A stretch of DNA of 52,704 bases, taken from Paracoccaceae bacterium (GTDB lineage: Bacteria; Pseudomonadota; Alphaproteobacteria; Rhodobacterales; Rhodobacteraceae). Under the pieces are notes generated by a model, which searched no databases, had not been told where the DNA came from, and saw only the letters and a list, made by a program, of their open reading frames with translations. Location: positions 1-52,704 of the forward strand of contig JAQWQJ010000048.1 in NCBI GenBank assembly GCA_029244725.1, given 5' to 3'. Below, one piece after another: positions 1-8,129 of the stretch (the stretch's first letter is position 1; every line of letters begins with the position of its first letter). A program made the translations under genes and the position numbers.

Positions 1-99
1 TAAACTGGCCGCAGTTCGAGCCGTGGTTCCGGCAACAAAATGCTCGACCAGGCGACCCTGTTTATACTTACTTAAGCGACTCTTCCGCATGCTTCCCAT
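1..99 (-). CDS. IS1595-family transposase, N-terminal 33 residues (partial)
   Basis: The minus-strand frame begins MGSMRKSRLSKYKQ and runs to LVEHFVAGTTARTAASL, then leaves the window. This is the conserved N-terminal segment of IS1595-family (IS1016 group) DDE transposases, a helix-turn-helix-like region that precedes the zinc ribbon and catalytic domain. The catalytic part lies outside the window. The start could be ATG at 97-99 or the next ATG three codons later. An identical partial copy reads the other way at 52602-52704. Confidence 0.8.
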   Translation of the reverse strand, partial: MGSMRKSRLSKYKQGRLVEHFVAGTTARTAASL

Positions 100-135
100 G
101 ATAACACCTTTTTCGCGTTATCTGGGTCAGCCCCT
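1..135 (-). mobile_element. IS1595-family insertion sequence, outer end (truncated by window edge)
   Basis: This is the terminal ~135 bp of an insertion sequence whose outer boundary is the 19-bp terminal repeat at 117-135 (gttatctgggtcagcccct on the + strand). The same 135 bp occurs in reverse complement at 52566-52700. The encoded N-terminus resembles IS1595/IS1016-type transposases. The flank just outside (aaaaaaga) is AT-rich, as is usual for targets of this family. Only the transposase start is inside the window, so whether the copy is complete cannot be judged. Confidence 0.85.
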
Positions 136-416
136 AAAAAAGATAAGAGTCGGGCATGATTTGGGTAAAATGATTTGCCAGTCTCGACGAAATATTTTGC
201 CAGATTTCTCAGGTCCAGACTTACCGGAGAAAAAGACCTGGTCTTTCCGCTGCGTACTCCCAGTCACCATGCTTAATGTCGCGCCGATCCCCTTCAGACC
301 GCGAAGATGCATTCGTTCAGGTGGTGTGGCCTTTGTCCGTTCCTTTCGCGCCTGTGACCTGAATGTAGGGAAATGGAATGGGATCTGTAGTACAAATCAC
401 TCTCTCATATCATCGA

Positions 417-464
417 GGTTGTGAAATTGTGAAAACCCGCCCATTTTGGTTTGACCTCACAACC
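417..464. promoter_or_regulatory. Inverted repeat GGTTGTGA / TCACAACC upstream of iclR
   Basis: Perfect 8-bp arms at 417-424 and 457-464 are separated by 32 bp. They sit just upstream of the AT-rich promoter region of the IclR gene. They could be an operator or a weak hairpin; a role in IclR binding is inference from position only. Confidence 0.3.
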
Positions 465-518
465 GTTTCTCCTCTTATATATCTGATAATAATAGATAAT
501 ATAAAATTTATTTCCTGA

Positions 519-542
519 TGTGCGGACCGTAAAGTAAGCACA
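519..542. promoter_or_regulatory. Inverted repeat TGTGC / GCACA upstream of iclR
   Basis: Perfect 5-bp arms at 519-523 and 538-542, with a second overlapping CGGA/TCCG pair at 523-526 and 544-547. IclR-type regulators bind short imperfect palindromes near their own promoters, so this is a reasonable autoregulatory operator candidate. The assignment rests on location only. Confidence 0.3.
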
Positions 543-641
543 TTCCGAACTTTTAGACTTCATAATATGAATTAAGAGACGACAATATCAAATTGATTTG
601 CAAATACTCCGCTTATACTCACACCTAGAGGAGAGAGGAAA

Positions 642-1508
642 ATGAAATTGAAACCTGATTCGCATGAGAATTATGAAGTCAAACCAGGTGATAATTCCGT
701 GGTTCAGCCGAAAGGTGAATCCCCTTTGACAGGCGGGGTGCGTTACATTCAATCCGTAATCCGTGCATTGGATATCATCGAGGCAATCACCGCTGAGCGC
801 GAAGGGCTAGTTCTGTCAGAGTTGGCTGACCGGGTTGGATTGAACTCGTCAACTTGCCATCATTTGATATCAACGCTCGTTTCGCGCGGATACCTTTTGA
901 ATCTCGGAAGAAGTCGCGGATACGTCCTTGGCCCAAAAATCCATGAATTGGTCAACTTGGCTGATCGCGAATTTGACCCAAGTGAACTTTTGAGAGACGA
1001 TTTGAGAACGTTTGGCGAGCAGATTGGCCAAGGTGTTCAGCTCGCTGTTCTTGCGGAAACGTCATTGTTAACCAAGCTTAGATTTCCTGCCCCCGATCGA
1101 GAATCTGCCGCGTTAGAGCCGGACGAGTTGATCAAAATGCATGCGTTGCACGCGACGGCGACCGGCAAGGCGATCCTTGCATGGCTTCCAGAAATCGAAC
1201 TGGTGCGCATTATCTCTGCCAATGGTTTGACCCGATATACTGCAAAAACAATTACCACGCTGTCGGGTTTAGTTGATGATCTTCGCTTGGTGCGGCGTCG
1301 CGGGTTTTCGGTTGATGACGAAGAACTGAAAGACGGGGTTGTTTGTATTGGAGCCGTCTTGCGCGACCCAGGGGGCGCGATTGTTGGATCAATTTCGACA
1401 ACGGCCCCAGCAGATAATATGACTGCCAGTTATCGGGCCGACATGGCGAAGACCATGGTGGCAGCAGCCCTAGAATTTTCGAAACGACTGCGCAATGCAA
1501 AGCGTTAG
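642..1508 (+). CDS. IclR-family transcriptional regulator
   Basis: A 288-residue DNA-binding regulator that probably controls the catabolic operon downstream. After a ~30-residue polar N-terminal extension comes the IclR winged helix-turn-helix (about residues 33-95: SVIRALDIIEAI, LSELADRVGLNSSTCHHLIS, then the wing ending GYVLGPKIHEL). The rest is the GAF-like effector domain, with HATATGKAILAWLP, the LVRRRGFSVDDEELKDGVVCIGAVL segment typical of the family, and a C-terminal SISTTAPADN stretch. The ATG at 642 has a strong gaggag-type ribosome-binding site. It lies 34 bp upstream of the alcohol dehydrogenase gene on the same strand, so it may be the first gene of the transcript. IclR proteins commonly respond to a pathway substrate or intermediate; the ligand is unknown. 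Confidence 0.93.
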   Translation: MKLKPDSHENYEVKPGDNSVVQPKGESPLTGGVRYIQSVIRALDIIEAITAEREGLVLSELADRVGLNSSTCHHLISTLVSRGYLLNLGRSRGYVLGPKIHELVNLADREFDPSELLRDDLRTFGEQIGQGVQLAVLAETSLLTKLRFPAPDRESAALEPDELIKMHALHATATGKAILAWLPEIELVRIISANGLTRYTAKTITTLSGLVDDLRLVRRRGFSVDDEELKDGVVCIGAVLRDPGGAIVGSISTTAPADNMTASYRADMAKTMVAAALEFSKRLRNAKR

Positions 1509-1542
1509 CGCGCACCCTATAACACGAAATGGAGTAAGACAT

Positions 1543-2706
1543 ATGGCGATGCCAAAGAATGTAACTGTGAGTGCGGATTATCCGATCCCTGAGAAAATGA
1601 AAGCATGGGTTCTTGGTGGACCAGGCGAATTATCTTTAACAGACAAAGCTGTTCCAGCGCCTGAGAAGGCCGAAGTTTTGGTACGCATCGATGCGGTCGC
1701 AATCTGTGCGACTGACTTGGAAATTATCTACCACGGCCCTCCCGCCGAAATCCAAGGTGGGCTGCCGTTCAACAAAGAATTCACCCCCGGTCATGAGTAC
1801 ATGGGAACTGTCGTGGCGCTAGGGCACGGTGTTGACGAATACGAAATCGGCGAGCGCGTAACTGTTGAAATCCACGCAGGCTGTGGTCAGTGCAAACGTT
1901 GCCGGGCCGGAATGTACACGGCGTGCCATAACTACGGAAAAAACTACGGTGACGTTGACAAAGGTCACCGAGCTAACGGCTTCACCACAGATGGTGGATT
2001 TGCAGAATACGCAGTGAACAACATCAACACGCTTGTGCATGTTGCTGACACGATGACGGACGAAGAAGCTACTCTGGTCGTGACCGCTGGCACGGCAATG
2101 TACGGTTTGACAGAGCTTGGTGGATTGGTTGCCGGTGAAAGCGTTGTTGTGACTGGCCCTGGCCCGATTGGTCTGATGGGCGTGGCTGTCGCCAAAGCCC
2201 TTGGCGCGCAGCCAGTCATCTTGACAGGAACCAGAGACAATCGTCTTGAGATTGGCAAACAGCTTGGTGCAGACTACGTGATCAACGTGCGCAACGAAGA
2301 CGTTGTTAAGAAAGTCCGCGAATTATCCGGCGGTAAAGGCGTGGACTACGTTGTTGAATGTGCAGGCGCACCTGATGGCGTAAACCAAGCAGCTTTGATG
2401 CTGAACCGTGGCGGTAAAATCTGCCTTGCAGCGTTCCCGGGCAAGCCTGATGAAGTTGATGTCGCCTATTTGGTGCGCAACAATATCTACATGTACGGCA
2501 TTCGCGGCGAAGGCAAAACAGCCACCCACCGCGCAGAAGCTTTCATGCGTCAAAAGCGCTTTGACGCAACCCTTATCCATACCCACACGTTCGATATGAC
2601 CGATCTGCAAGAAGCGCTTCGATATGCAAAAGACCGGGTCGAGGACGCGATTAAAGTTGTTGTAAAAAATAAGCACTCAGTAGCCCGTCAAGTCGCGGCT
2701 GAATAA
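1543..2706 (+). CDS. Zinc-dependent alcohol/polyol dehydrogenase (MDR family)
   Basis: A 387-residue medium-chain dehydrogenase/reductase that should oxidise a hydroxyl group with NAD(P)+. Catalytic zinc ligands are C55 (ICATDLE) and H84-E85 (PGHEYMG). The structural zinc site is complete, with C114, C117, C120 and C128 in HAGCGQCKRCRAGMYTAC. The Rossmann fold follows at about residues 200-225 (VVVTGPGPIGLMGVAVA). It is closest in outline to sorbitol/threonine dehydrogenase-type enzymes, but no specific substrate can be named. I chose ATG 1543 because ggag lies eight bases upstream; a longer in-frame extension would overlap the end of iclR. It is the first enzyme gene of the operon and lies 24 bp before the FAD subunit gene, suggesting it oxidises a hydroxyl of the imported substrate or of a deoxy-keto intermediate. 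Confidence 0.93.
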   Translation: MAMPKNVTVSADYPIPEKMKAWVLGGPGELSLTDKAVPAPEKAEVLVRIDAVAICATDLEIIYHGPPAEIQGGLPFNKEFTPGHEYMGTVVALGHGVDEYEIGERVTVEIHAGCGQCKRCRAGMYTACHNYGKNYGDVDKGHRANGFTTDGGFAEYAVNNINTLVHVADTMTDEEATLVVTAGTAMYGLTELGGLVAGESVVVTGPGPIGLMGVAVAKALGAQPVILTGTRDNRLEIGKQLGADYVINVRNEDVVKKVRELSGGKGVDYVVECAGAPDGVNQAALMLNRGGKICLAAFPGKPDEVDVAYLVRNNIYMYGIRGEGKTATHRAEAFMRQKRFDATLIHTHTFDMTDLQEALRYAKDRVEDAIKVVVKNKHSVARQVAAE

Positions 2707-2730
2707 GCGCTACCGAAAAGGAAACGAGAC

Positions 2731-3651
2731 ATGCTGACTTGCGACACTTATCATATGCCAACCAATCTGCGGGACGCTTTGGAGATTTGGTCTGGCGCGC
2801 CGGAAGGCAGCAGTCTCATTTCTGGGGCGACAGATATTTTGCCTTGGGCCCGCGAAGGGCGGGCCGGGGACGTTCACATCCCATCTTTTGTGGACGTAAC
2901 TAAAATCAAAGAACTCGATGGTCACACTGTTGCAAACGGCCGAGTGCGGTTAGGGGCCAATACAGTCTATCAGGATTTTCTGACCGACGCCTCCCTACGG
3001 CACTTGCTGCCTTGCATGCCTTATTGTGCGATCTGGTTTGCGGATGATCAAATCCGCGAACAGGCGACATTTGCGGGCAACCTTGCAAATGCCTCTCCGG
3101 TTGCGGATGGCACGCCACCTGCTGCAGCCCTCAACGCGTCCCTGGAATTGGCGCGATTAGATGGCGGGAACATCAAGACAAGGCAGCTGACAGTGTCAGA
3201 CTTCATAGTTGGACCGGGTCGCACGTTGTTGCAACCGGACGAGATTATTACAGCCGTTTCGCTGGATGCAGTGGCCGGATATGGCGGGTCATTTCAAAAA
3301 GTTGGCCAACGTCGTTCACTTGTGATTTCGGTGGCCTGTTGTGCTGCCCTTGTTAAGGCCGACAGCACGGGTAGATATTTTGATGACCTGCGTCTTGCAC
3401 TGGGTGGGGTTGGCCCAAGACCGATGAGGTTGACAGCAATTGAAGCCCGCTTGCGCGGCGAACGAATTTCGCACCGTACCATCGACCAAGCCGCAAAATT
3501 AGCGGCTGACGAGGTCGCGTCAAGAAGCCGGCAAGAGTACCGCCGTGACGTTGTAATTGGGTTCGTTAAGTCCGCCCTAGAAGAAGCGTTGGAAAACCAG
3601 CCCGATATTGATGTGACTTATGAAGACCTTGGGGAGACAGAAAATGCCTAA
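2731..3651 (+). CDS. FAD-binding subunit of a molybdenum hydroxylase (CoxM-like)
   Basis: A 306-residue medium subunit of the xanthine oxidase/CO dehydrogenase family. It carries electrons from the [2Fe-2S] clusters to FAD. The N-terminal FAD-binding domain shows a PP-loop-like SLISGATDILPWAREG and the second FAD segment EQATFAGNLANASPVADGTPPAA (residues about 110-132), and the C-terminal CoxM domain follows (RRSLVISVACCAAL, LALGGVGPRPMR). The gene ends 8 bp inside the next gene (ATGCCTAA), a sign of translational coupling. The order FAD subunit then iron-sulfur/molybdenum subunit matches CO dehydrogenase or glyceraldehyde oxidoreductase operons. The FAD subunit is separate here although the iron-sulfur and molybdenum domains are fused in the next gene. 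Confidence 0.92.
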   Translation: MLTCDTYHMPTNLRDALEIWSGAPEGSSLISGATDILPWAREGRAGDVHIPSFVDVTKIKELDGHTVANGRVRLGANTVYQDFLTDASLRHLLPCMPYCAIWFADDQIREQATFAGNLANASPVADGTPPAAALNASLELARLDGGNIKTRQLTVSDFIVGPGRTLLQPDEIITAVSLDAVAGYGGSFQKVGQRRSLVISVACCAALVKADSTGRYFDDLRLALGGVGPRPMRLTAIEARLRGERISHRTIDQAAKLAADEVASRSRQEYRRDVVIGFVKSALEEALENQPDIDVTYEDLGETENA

Positions 3652-5527
3652 GCTAAAAATTGAACTAGATGTGAACGGCCGCAAGATTTCGCGGGAAACC
3701 GATGCTTATAAACGCCTTCTTGATTTCCTTCGCGATGACCTGAATTTGACAGGCACCAAAGAAGGGTGTGGGGCAGGGGAATGCGGTACCTGTTCGGTGT
3801 TCGTTGATGGCAAACTGGTGAAATCTTGTCTTATGCCCGTCGCGAAAGCCTCAGGCACAAAGATCGAAACGATCGAAGGTTTGGCAAAGCCGGGTGATCT
3901 CACGCCGATGCAAAAAGCTTTTCACAAGACCGGAGCCAGCCAATGCGGATATTGCATCCCTGGCATGGTCATGGCGGCTACTTCAGCGCTGCGGCAAAAT
4001 CCAAATGCCGGCATTGAAGAGATCAAGGAGCGTCTTGGCGGGAACATTTGTCGCTGTACCGGCTACACCAAGATTTTCGAAGCTGTTGAATTAGCAAAAG
4101 CCGTGATTGCAGGCGACATGCCCGAAGACGCGTTGAACGAAGATGCGGTAGGCGACTCCTACATTGGTCACAACGTGCGTCGCCTCGATGCGCCGTCCAA
4201 GGTTTCAGGCCGTCTTCGTTATGCGGCCGACATGAAAATGCATGATATGCTCCAGTTGCAGGTTCTGCGCTCTCCGCACCCGCATGCCAATATCGTTTCA
4301 ATAGATACGAGTGCGGCCGAAGCAATGGACGGTGTTGTCTGCGTGATTACTTCGGCTGACGTTCCTGATGACACAGATGGGTTTGGCGTGTTTGTGCATG
4401 ACCAACCGATCATGGCACGCGGAGTAGTGCGCCACGTTGGTGAAGCGGTGGCGGCTGTTGCAGCAGAAGATCTGGTGACAGCCCGTCGCGCGTTGTCAAA
4501 GATCAAAGTTGTGTACGAAGAAATTGCCGGTGTGTTTGACCCCGAAGATGCGTTGAAAGACGGCGCGGCGATTGTGCATGACTACGCACCCGACAATGTC
4601 GTCAAACATATCCCCGTTCGAAAGGGAAATGTCGAGGCAGGCTTTGCCAATGCAGACATCATTCTTGAGGATGACTTTTCAACCCAGCAAGTTGAACATG
4701 CCTATCTCGAACCAGAGGCTGGCATTGCATATGTGGATGCGGATGACGTGATTGTGGTGATTTCACCATCTCAGAACATTACCCATCACCGGCACATGCT
4801 CTCGCACATTCTGAAAAAGCCGATCAACAAGGTACGCTTCATTATGAGCCCTGTTGGCGGTGGCTTCGGCGGTAAAGAGGACATGATCTATCAAGGCATG
4901 CTGGCGATCGTGGCGATGAAAACCCATCGTCCGGTTCAACTGAACTTCACTCGCGAAGAAAGCATCATCGCTTCTGCCAAACGCCATCCATCGCGAGTAC
5001 ATTACAAGATGGGCTTGAAATGGAATGGTGAAATCACCGCAATCCAGTTCAATATGCTTTCGGATGGTGGTGCATACGGAATGTCCAGTGAAGGGGTGAT
5101 GCGCAAGGCCGCAATCCTGTCCTGTGGCCCTTATGAAGTCCACAACCTCAGCGTTGATACGACTGCGGTTTACACAAACAACACTCCGTCCGGGGCCTTC
5201 CGCACCTTTGGCGGTATGCAAGCGCAATTTGCGACTGAAAGCATGATGGATATGGCGGCAGAAGCCTTGGAAATGGACCCATTTCAGATCCGCCGCATCA
5301 ATATGATGAAGATTGGCTCACGAACGCATACCCAACATACGCTGACGGCGGCTTCACTGGACAGATGCTTGGACGCTGCAGAAAAAGAATCCCGCTGGGA
5401 AAATGGGACGCCAAATGTGCGCGGAGACAAGCGTTCAGACTTGGGAGGCGATGATACAAGAGCGCCTTGCACTTTGGGCGCACGTTTCACGAGCGGCAAA
5501 AATTCTGACAAAGAGAGGGTCGCCTGA
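3644..5527 (+). CDS. [2Fe-2S] subunit fused to N-terminal part of the molybdopterin subunit
   Basis: A 627-residue fusion. Residues 1-165 are a CoxS-like domain with both [2Fe-2S] sites (C42, C47, C50, C62 and C101, C104, C136, C138). From about residue 180 comes the aldehyde oxidase/xanthine dehydrogenase a/b hammerhead domain (RRLDAPSKVSGRLRYAAD). The first molybdopterin-binding domain follows, with GGGFGGKED at 405-413 and GAFRTFGG at 517-524. The layout resembles Desulfovibrio Mop aldehyde oxidoreductase. The frame closes at a TGA that overlaps the ATG of the next gene, which carries the rest of the molybdenum domain including the catalytic glutamate. The last ~45 residues, after SRWE, do not look like the family. 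The ATG at 3644 has ggggaga upstream. Either the gene is naturally split and coupled, or it is frameshifted. The missing half would be supplied in trans. Confidence 0.88.
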   Translation: MPKLKIELDVNGRKISRETDAYKRLLDFLRDDLNLTGTKEGCGAGECGTCSVFVDGKLVKSCLMPVAKASGTKIETIEGLAKPGDLTPMQKAFHKTGASQCGYCIPGMVMAATSALRQNPNAGIEEIKERLGGNICRCTGYTKIFEAVELAKAVIAGDMPEDALNEDAVGDSYIGHNVRRLDAPSKVSGRLRYAADMKMHDMLQLQVLRSPHPHANIVSIDTSAAEAMDGVVCVITSADVPDDTDGFGVFVHDQPIMARGVVRHVGEAVAAVAAEDLVTARRALSKIKVVYEEIAGVFDPEDALKDGAAIVHDYAPDNVVKHIPVRKGNVEAGFANADIILEDDFSTQQVEHAYLEPEAGIAYVDADDVIVVISPSQNITHHRHMLSHILKKPINKVRFIMSPVGGGFGGKEDMIYQGMLAIVAMKTHRPVQLNFTREESIIASAKRHPSRVHYKMGLKWNGEITAIQFNMLSDGGAYGMSSEGVMRKAAILSCGPYEVHNLSVDTTAVYTNNTPSGAFRTFGGMQAQFATESMMDMAAEALEMDPFQIRRINMMKIGSRTHTQHTLTAASLDRCLDAAEKESRWENGTPNVRGDKRSDLGGDDTRAPCTLGARFTSGKNSDKERVA

Positions 5528-6573
5528 TGGAACGGAAACTTCAGGGCCGCGGTATGGCGGCAAGCTGGTACGGAATTGCACGAACGGCAACGATTGACCG
5601 CGCTGGCGCATGGGCTGAATTGGATGATGGCGGCACAGCGAAGATCGTAACCGGCGTTACAGAGATTGGCGAAGGCATCCTGACACTGCTAGCACAGGTC
5701 GCAGCGGACGAACTCGGGATCAAACCATCCGAGGTTACGATCGGTGACAACGACACGGCTCGATCACCCGAGGCTGCTCACGCAGGGGCAACCCGTCAAA
5801 CCTATATGATCGGCAACTCGGTTCATCTGGCAGCACGTGAAGCAAAGAAGCATTTGTTCGAACAATTGGCTGATCACTGGGACGTTGAAATAGATACGTT
5901 GCAGTCCTTCGACGGGGAAGTTTGGTCTAACGATACCAACTTGCGGATCACGATGGAAGAAGCCGTGGGCATTTGCAAAGCGCGCGGTGTCGTACCTGTT
6001 GGGTCAGCGTCATTTACGGCGTATGGCACAGGGCTTGATCCCGTCGATGGGTCTGGCAGCCCATGGCAAACTTACGTGTTTGGCACGCAAGTCGCTGAGG
6101 TCGAAGTCGATACCTATACCGGTGAAGTTCAAGTGTTGGGCATTTGGGCGGTGCATGATGTTGGTCGTGCTATCAATCCGCGCGGCGTTGAAGGTCAGAT
6201 CGAAGGCGGTGTGATCCAAGGTCTTGGGCAGGCATTGATGGAGGACTACCAAACCGTCGATGGGCACACAACGACGCATGGGTTTGCCAAGTATATCCTC
6301 CCAACGTCGCTCGATATTCCGCAGATCAATTGCACGATTGTCGAAGACCCGGACCCTCTTAGCCCTTTGGGCGCAAAAGGGATTGGAGAGCCGGCTTTGG
6401 TTCCAACAGCACCCGCGATCATGAACGCAATTTATGATGCAATTGGCGTGCGTATGAAATCTTTGCCCGCGACACCTGAGAAAATATTGAAGGCGCTAAA
6501 GGACAAAGTTCCTGGGCGTGAAATGTACGTTCAGAACGCACGAAAACAACGAGCACAGGCACATAGAACCTGA
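5527..6573 (+). CDS. C-terminal part of the molybdenum hydroxylase large subunit
   Basis: A 348-residue protein that continues the molybdopterin-binding domain of the preceding gene. It begins MERKLQGRGMAASWYGIART, the point where this family resumes after a linker. It keeps VTGVTEIGEGILTLLAQVAAD and EAAHAGATRQTYMIGNS, the VHDVGRAINPRGVEGQIEGG region, and the active-site glutamate E288 in GAKGIGEPALVPTAPA. That glutamate is the general base of all xanthine oxidase-family enzymes, so the first ORF alone would be inactive. The start ATG overlaps the upstream stop (TGATG), which allows termination-reinitiation. Together the two ORFs give slightly more than a normal large subunit, the excess falling at the junction. 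The sequence is well conserved throughout, which argues that this half is still under selection. Confidence 0.85.
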   Translation: MERKLQGRGMAASWYGIARTATIDRAGAWAELDDGGTAKIVTGVTEIGEGILTLLAQVAADELGIKPSEVTIGDNDTARSPEAAHAGATRQTYMIGNSVHLAAREAKKHLFEQLADHWDVEIDTLQSFDGEVWSNDTNLRITMEEAVGICKARGVVPVGSASFTAYGTGLDPVDGSGSPWQTYVFGTQVAEVEVDTYTGEVQVLGIWAVHDVGRAINPRGVEGQIEGGVIQGLGQALMEDYQTVDGHTTTHGFAKYILPTSLDIPQINCTIVEDPDPLSPLGAKGIGEPALVPTAPAIMNAIYDAIGVRMKSLPATPEKILKALKDKVPGREMYVQNARKQRAQAHRT

Positions 6574-6647
6574 GCCAGACTAAATCTGAGGGCCCTCGCG
6601 TTGGACAAGGACGTGCTGGTCAAAATCACATTAAATGGGAGAAAAAT

Positions 6648-7610
6648 ATGAAATATCCGATGAAATTTAGGGGTCTATTTGTGGCCGCCGCAACGGCAGC
6701 AACGATGGTTTTCGCTGGGGCTGCCAAAGCAGATTTCCCTGAGAAACCGGTCGAAATGACGGTCCTTTTTGGGGGAACTGCGAACACGATTGCACAACTT
6801 CTGTCCGAATTGATGTCCGAAGAACTTGGACAACCCGTTGTGCCGGTCGCGCGCAAAGGTGGCGGTGGTGCAGTGGGATATACCCATCTGCAAAATGCTG
6901 CGGCCGACGGTTATAACATCGTTTGGAACTCCAACTCGATCAGCACAACCTATCACACTGGCCGCATTCCATTTGACTACACGGCCTTTACACCGATTGC
7001 GCGTGTTTCAACAGAAATTCCAGCTTTAGCTGTGAATTCGTCGACTGGTTGGACTTCACTTGCAGATTTGACTGCAGCCGCAAAAGCAGGCGGTAAACTG
7101 AAGATTGGTATTTCGGGCAAAGGCTCGTTCACGCACCTGACATCAGCCGCCTTGTTTGATGCGATGGGTATTAGCGACAAAGTTGTCTATATATCTTATA
7201 CTGGCGGTAAAGCCCCGATTGAGCTTTTGGCTGGTCGCATTGATGCGGCAATCCAATGGCCCGGCCAATTTGCATCCTACGCTCAGGCCGGTGATTTAAC
7301 TGTTTTGGCGGTTACGGGCGCTGAACGCGCGAGTGTTCTGCCTGATGTGGCAACTGCGCAAGAACAAGGCGTGGACGTCAATATCACGATGTGGCGCGGA
7401 TTGGCCGCCCCAGCGGGAACTCCGCCTGAGGCTATTTTGGTACTAGAAGCTGCTGCAAAACGTGCCGTTGAGAATGACCGTTTCACCGAAGCATCCAAAA
7501 ATATCGGTTTTTCCAAAGCTTATCTTGGAGCAGAAGATTTCGGCAAAGTTATCGCAAGCGACGATATCTTTTACGGCAATCTTTTGGACGATCTTGGCAT
7601 GGCAAAGTAA
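6648..7610 (+). CDS. Tripartite tricarboxylate transporter substrate-binding protein (TctC family)
   Basis: A 320-residue periplasmic binding protein. The first ~28 residues are a Sec signal peptide (basic MKYPMKFRG, hydrophobic LFVAAATAATMVFAG, cleavage near AAKA/DFPEKPV). The mature part has the TctC/Bug fold features: EKPVEMTVLFGG near the N-terminus, PVARKGGGGAVGYTHLQNAAADGY, and a late AVTGAERASVLPDVATAQEQG stretch seen in most of the family. Such proteins usually bind small carboxylates. A ggga ribosome-binding site precedes ATG 6648, and a 74-bp gap separates it from the hydroxylase genes. It is followed by the small and large membrane subunits in the usual C-B-A order, so the operon has its own importer for a carboxylated substrate. 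Confidence 0.94.
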   Translation: MKYPMKFRGLFVAAATAATMVFAGAAKADFPEKPVEMTVLFGGTANTIAQLLSELMSEELGQPVVPVARKGGGGAVGYTHLQNAAADGYNIVWNSNSISTTYHTGRIPFDYTAFTPIARVSTEIPALAVNSSTGWTSLADLTAAAKAGGKLKIGISGKGSFTHLTSAALFDAMGISDKVVYISYTGGKAPIELLAGRIDAAIQWPGQFASYAQAGDLTVLAVTGAERASVLPDVATAQEQGVDVNITMWRGLAAPAGTPPEAILVLEAAAKRAVENDRFTEASKNIGFSKAYLGAEDFGKVIASDDIFYGNLLDDLGMAK

Positions 7611-7635
7611 AGCCAGCTGAAAAGGAGAACAGTCA

Positions 7636-8127
7636 ATGACCGATCAAAAACGCAGCTTTGTTTTGGGTAGCCTTTTATTGCTCCTAGCCGTTGTTTGGAC
7701 TTGGTTGGTCATTGACACTATTCCGCCGGGGTTCGGAGAAGGCGATATCGGTGCACGAGCCTTCCCGCTTATTTTCGGAATTTTCCTCGGCGTTCTTTCG
7801 TTGCTTTTGCTGATCAATGTTGTGCGAAGCAAGCCAGAATGCGAGCCGGATACTGATCCTAATGACAGCTTTCAGGGGGTCATTCATTGGCTTCCCGCTG
7901 GCCTTATCCTGATTGAGATATCTGGCTACGGGTATCTGCTTAACACCTGTGGCTTTGTCATCGCGACCCCGATTGTCGTGCTGTTTGTAATGTTTGTAAA
8001 TTTACGTATTCGCTCAGCTAAATTGCTGTTTGGTATGTCCATTGGGCTTACTCTGGCGTGTTGGCTGATTTTTGAAAAAGCCCTTGGCATTTATCTTGCC
8101 AATGGAAGCTGGATAAATATCGGATAA
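7636..8127 (+). CDS. Tripartite tricarboxylate transporter small membrane subunit (TctB family)
   Basis: A 163-residue inner-membrane protein with four hydrophobic segments: SFVLGSLLLLLAVVWTWLVI, a segment around PLIFGIFLGVLSLLLLINVV, a central pair around GFVIATPIVVLFVMFV, and LLFGMSIGLTLACWLIFEKAL at the end. The GDIGARAFPLIFGI motif between the first two helices is typical of TctB. It forms the membrane complex with the TctA subunit encoded 2 bp downstream, and probably helps dock the binding protein. A good ribosome-binding site (aaaggaga) precedes its ATG. Confidence 0.92.
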   Translation: MTDQKRSFVLGSLLLLLAVVWTWLVIDTIPPGFGEGDIGARAFPLIFGIFLGVLSLLLLINVVRSKPECEPDTDPNDSFQGVIHWLPAGLILIEISGYGYLLNTCGFVIATPIVVLFVMFVNLRIRSAKLLFGMSIGLTLACWLIFEKALGIYLANGSWINIG

Positions 8128-8129
8128 GC

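Larger units (their letters stand above)
136..641. other. Non-coding leader between IS end and iclR
   Basis: About 500 bp without a supportable gene. Short ORFs here have no recognisable protein similarity. The last 170 bp (about 470-640) are clearly AT-rich and hold the likely promoter of the IclR gene and perhaps of the operon. Two inverted repeats lie in it (417-464 and 519-542) and are listed separately. A ribosome-binding site (gaggagagagg) precedes the iclR ATG at 642. Confidence 0.6.

Noticed and set aside
23-424. 133-codon open frame at the left end
   Set aside because: It runs antisense through the IS transposase start and across the IS boundary into non-coding DNA; no similarity.
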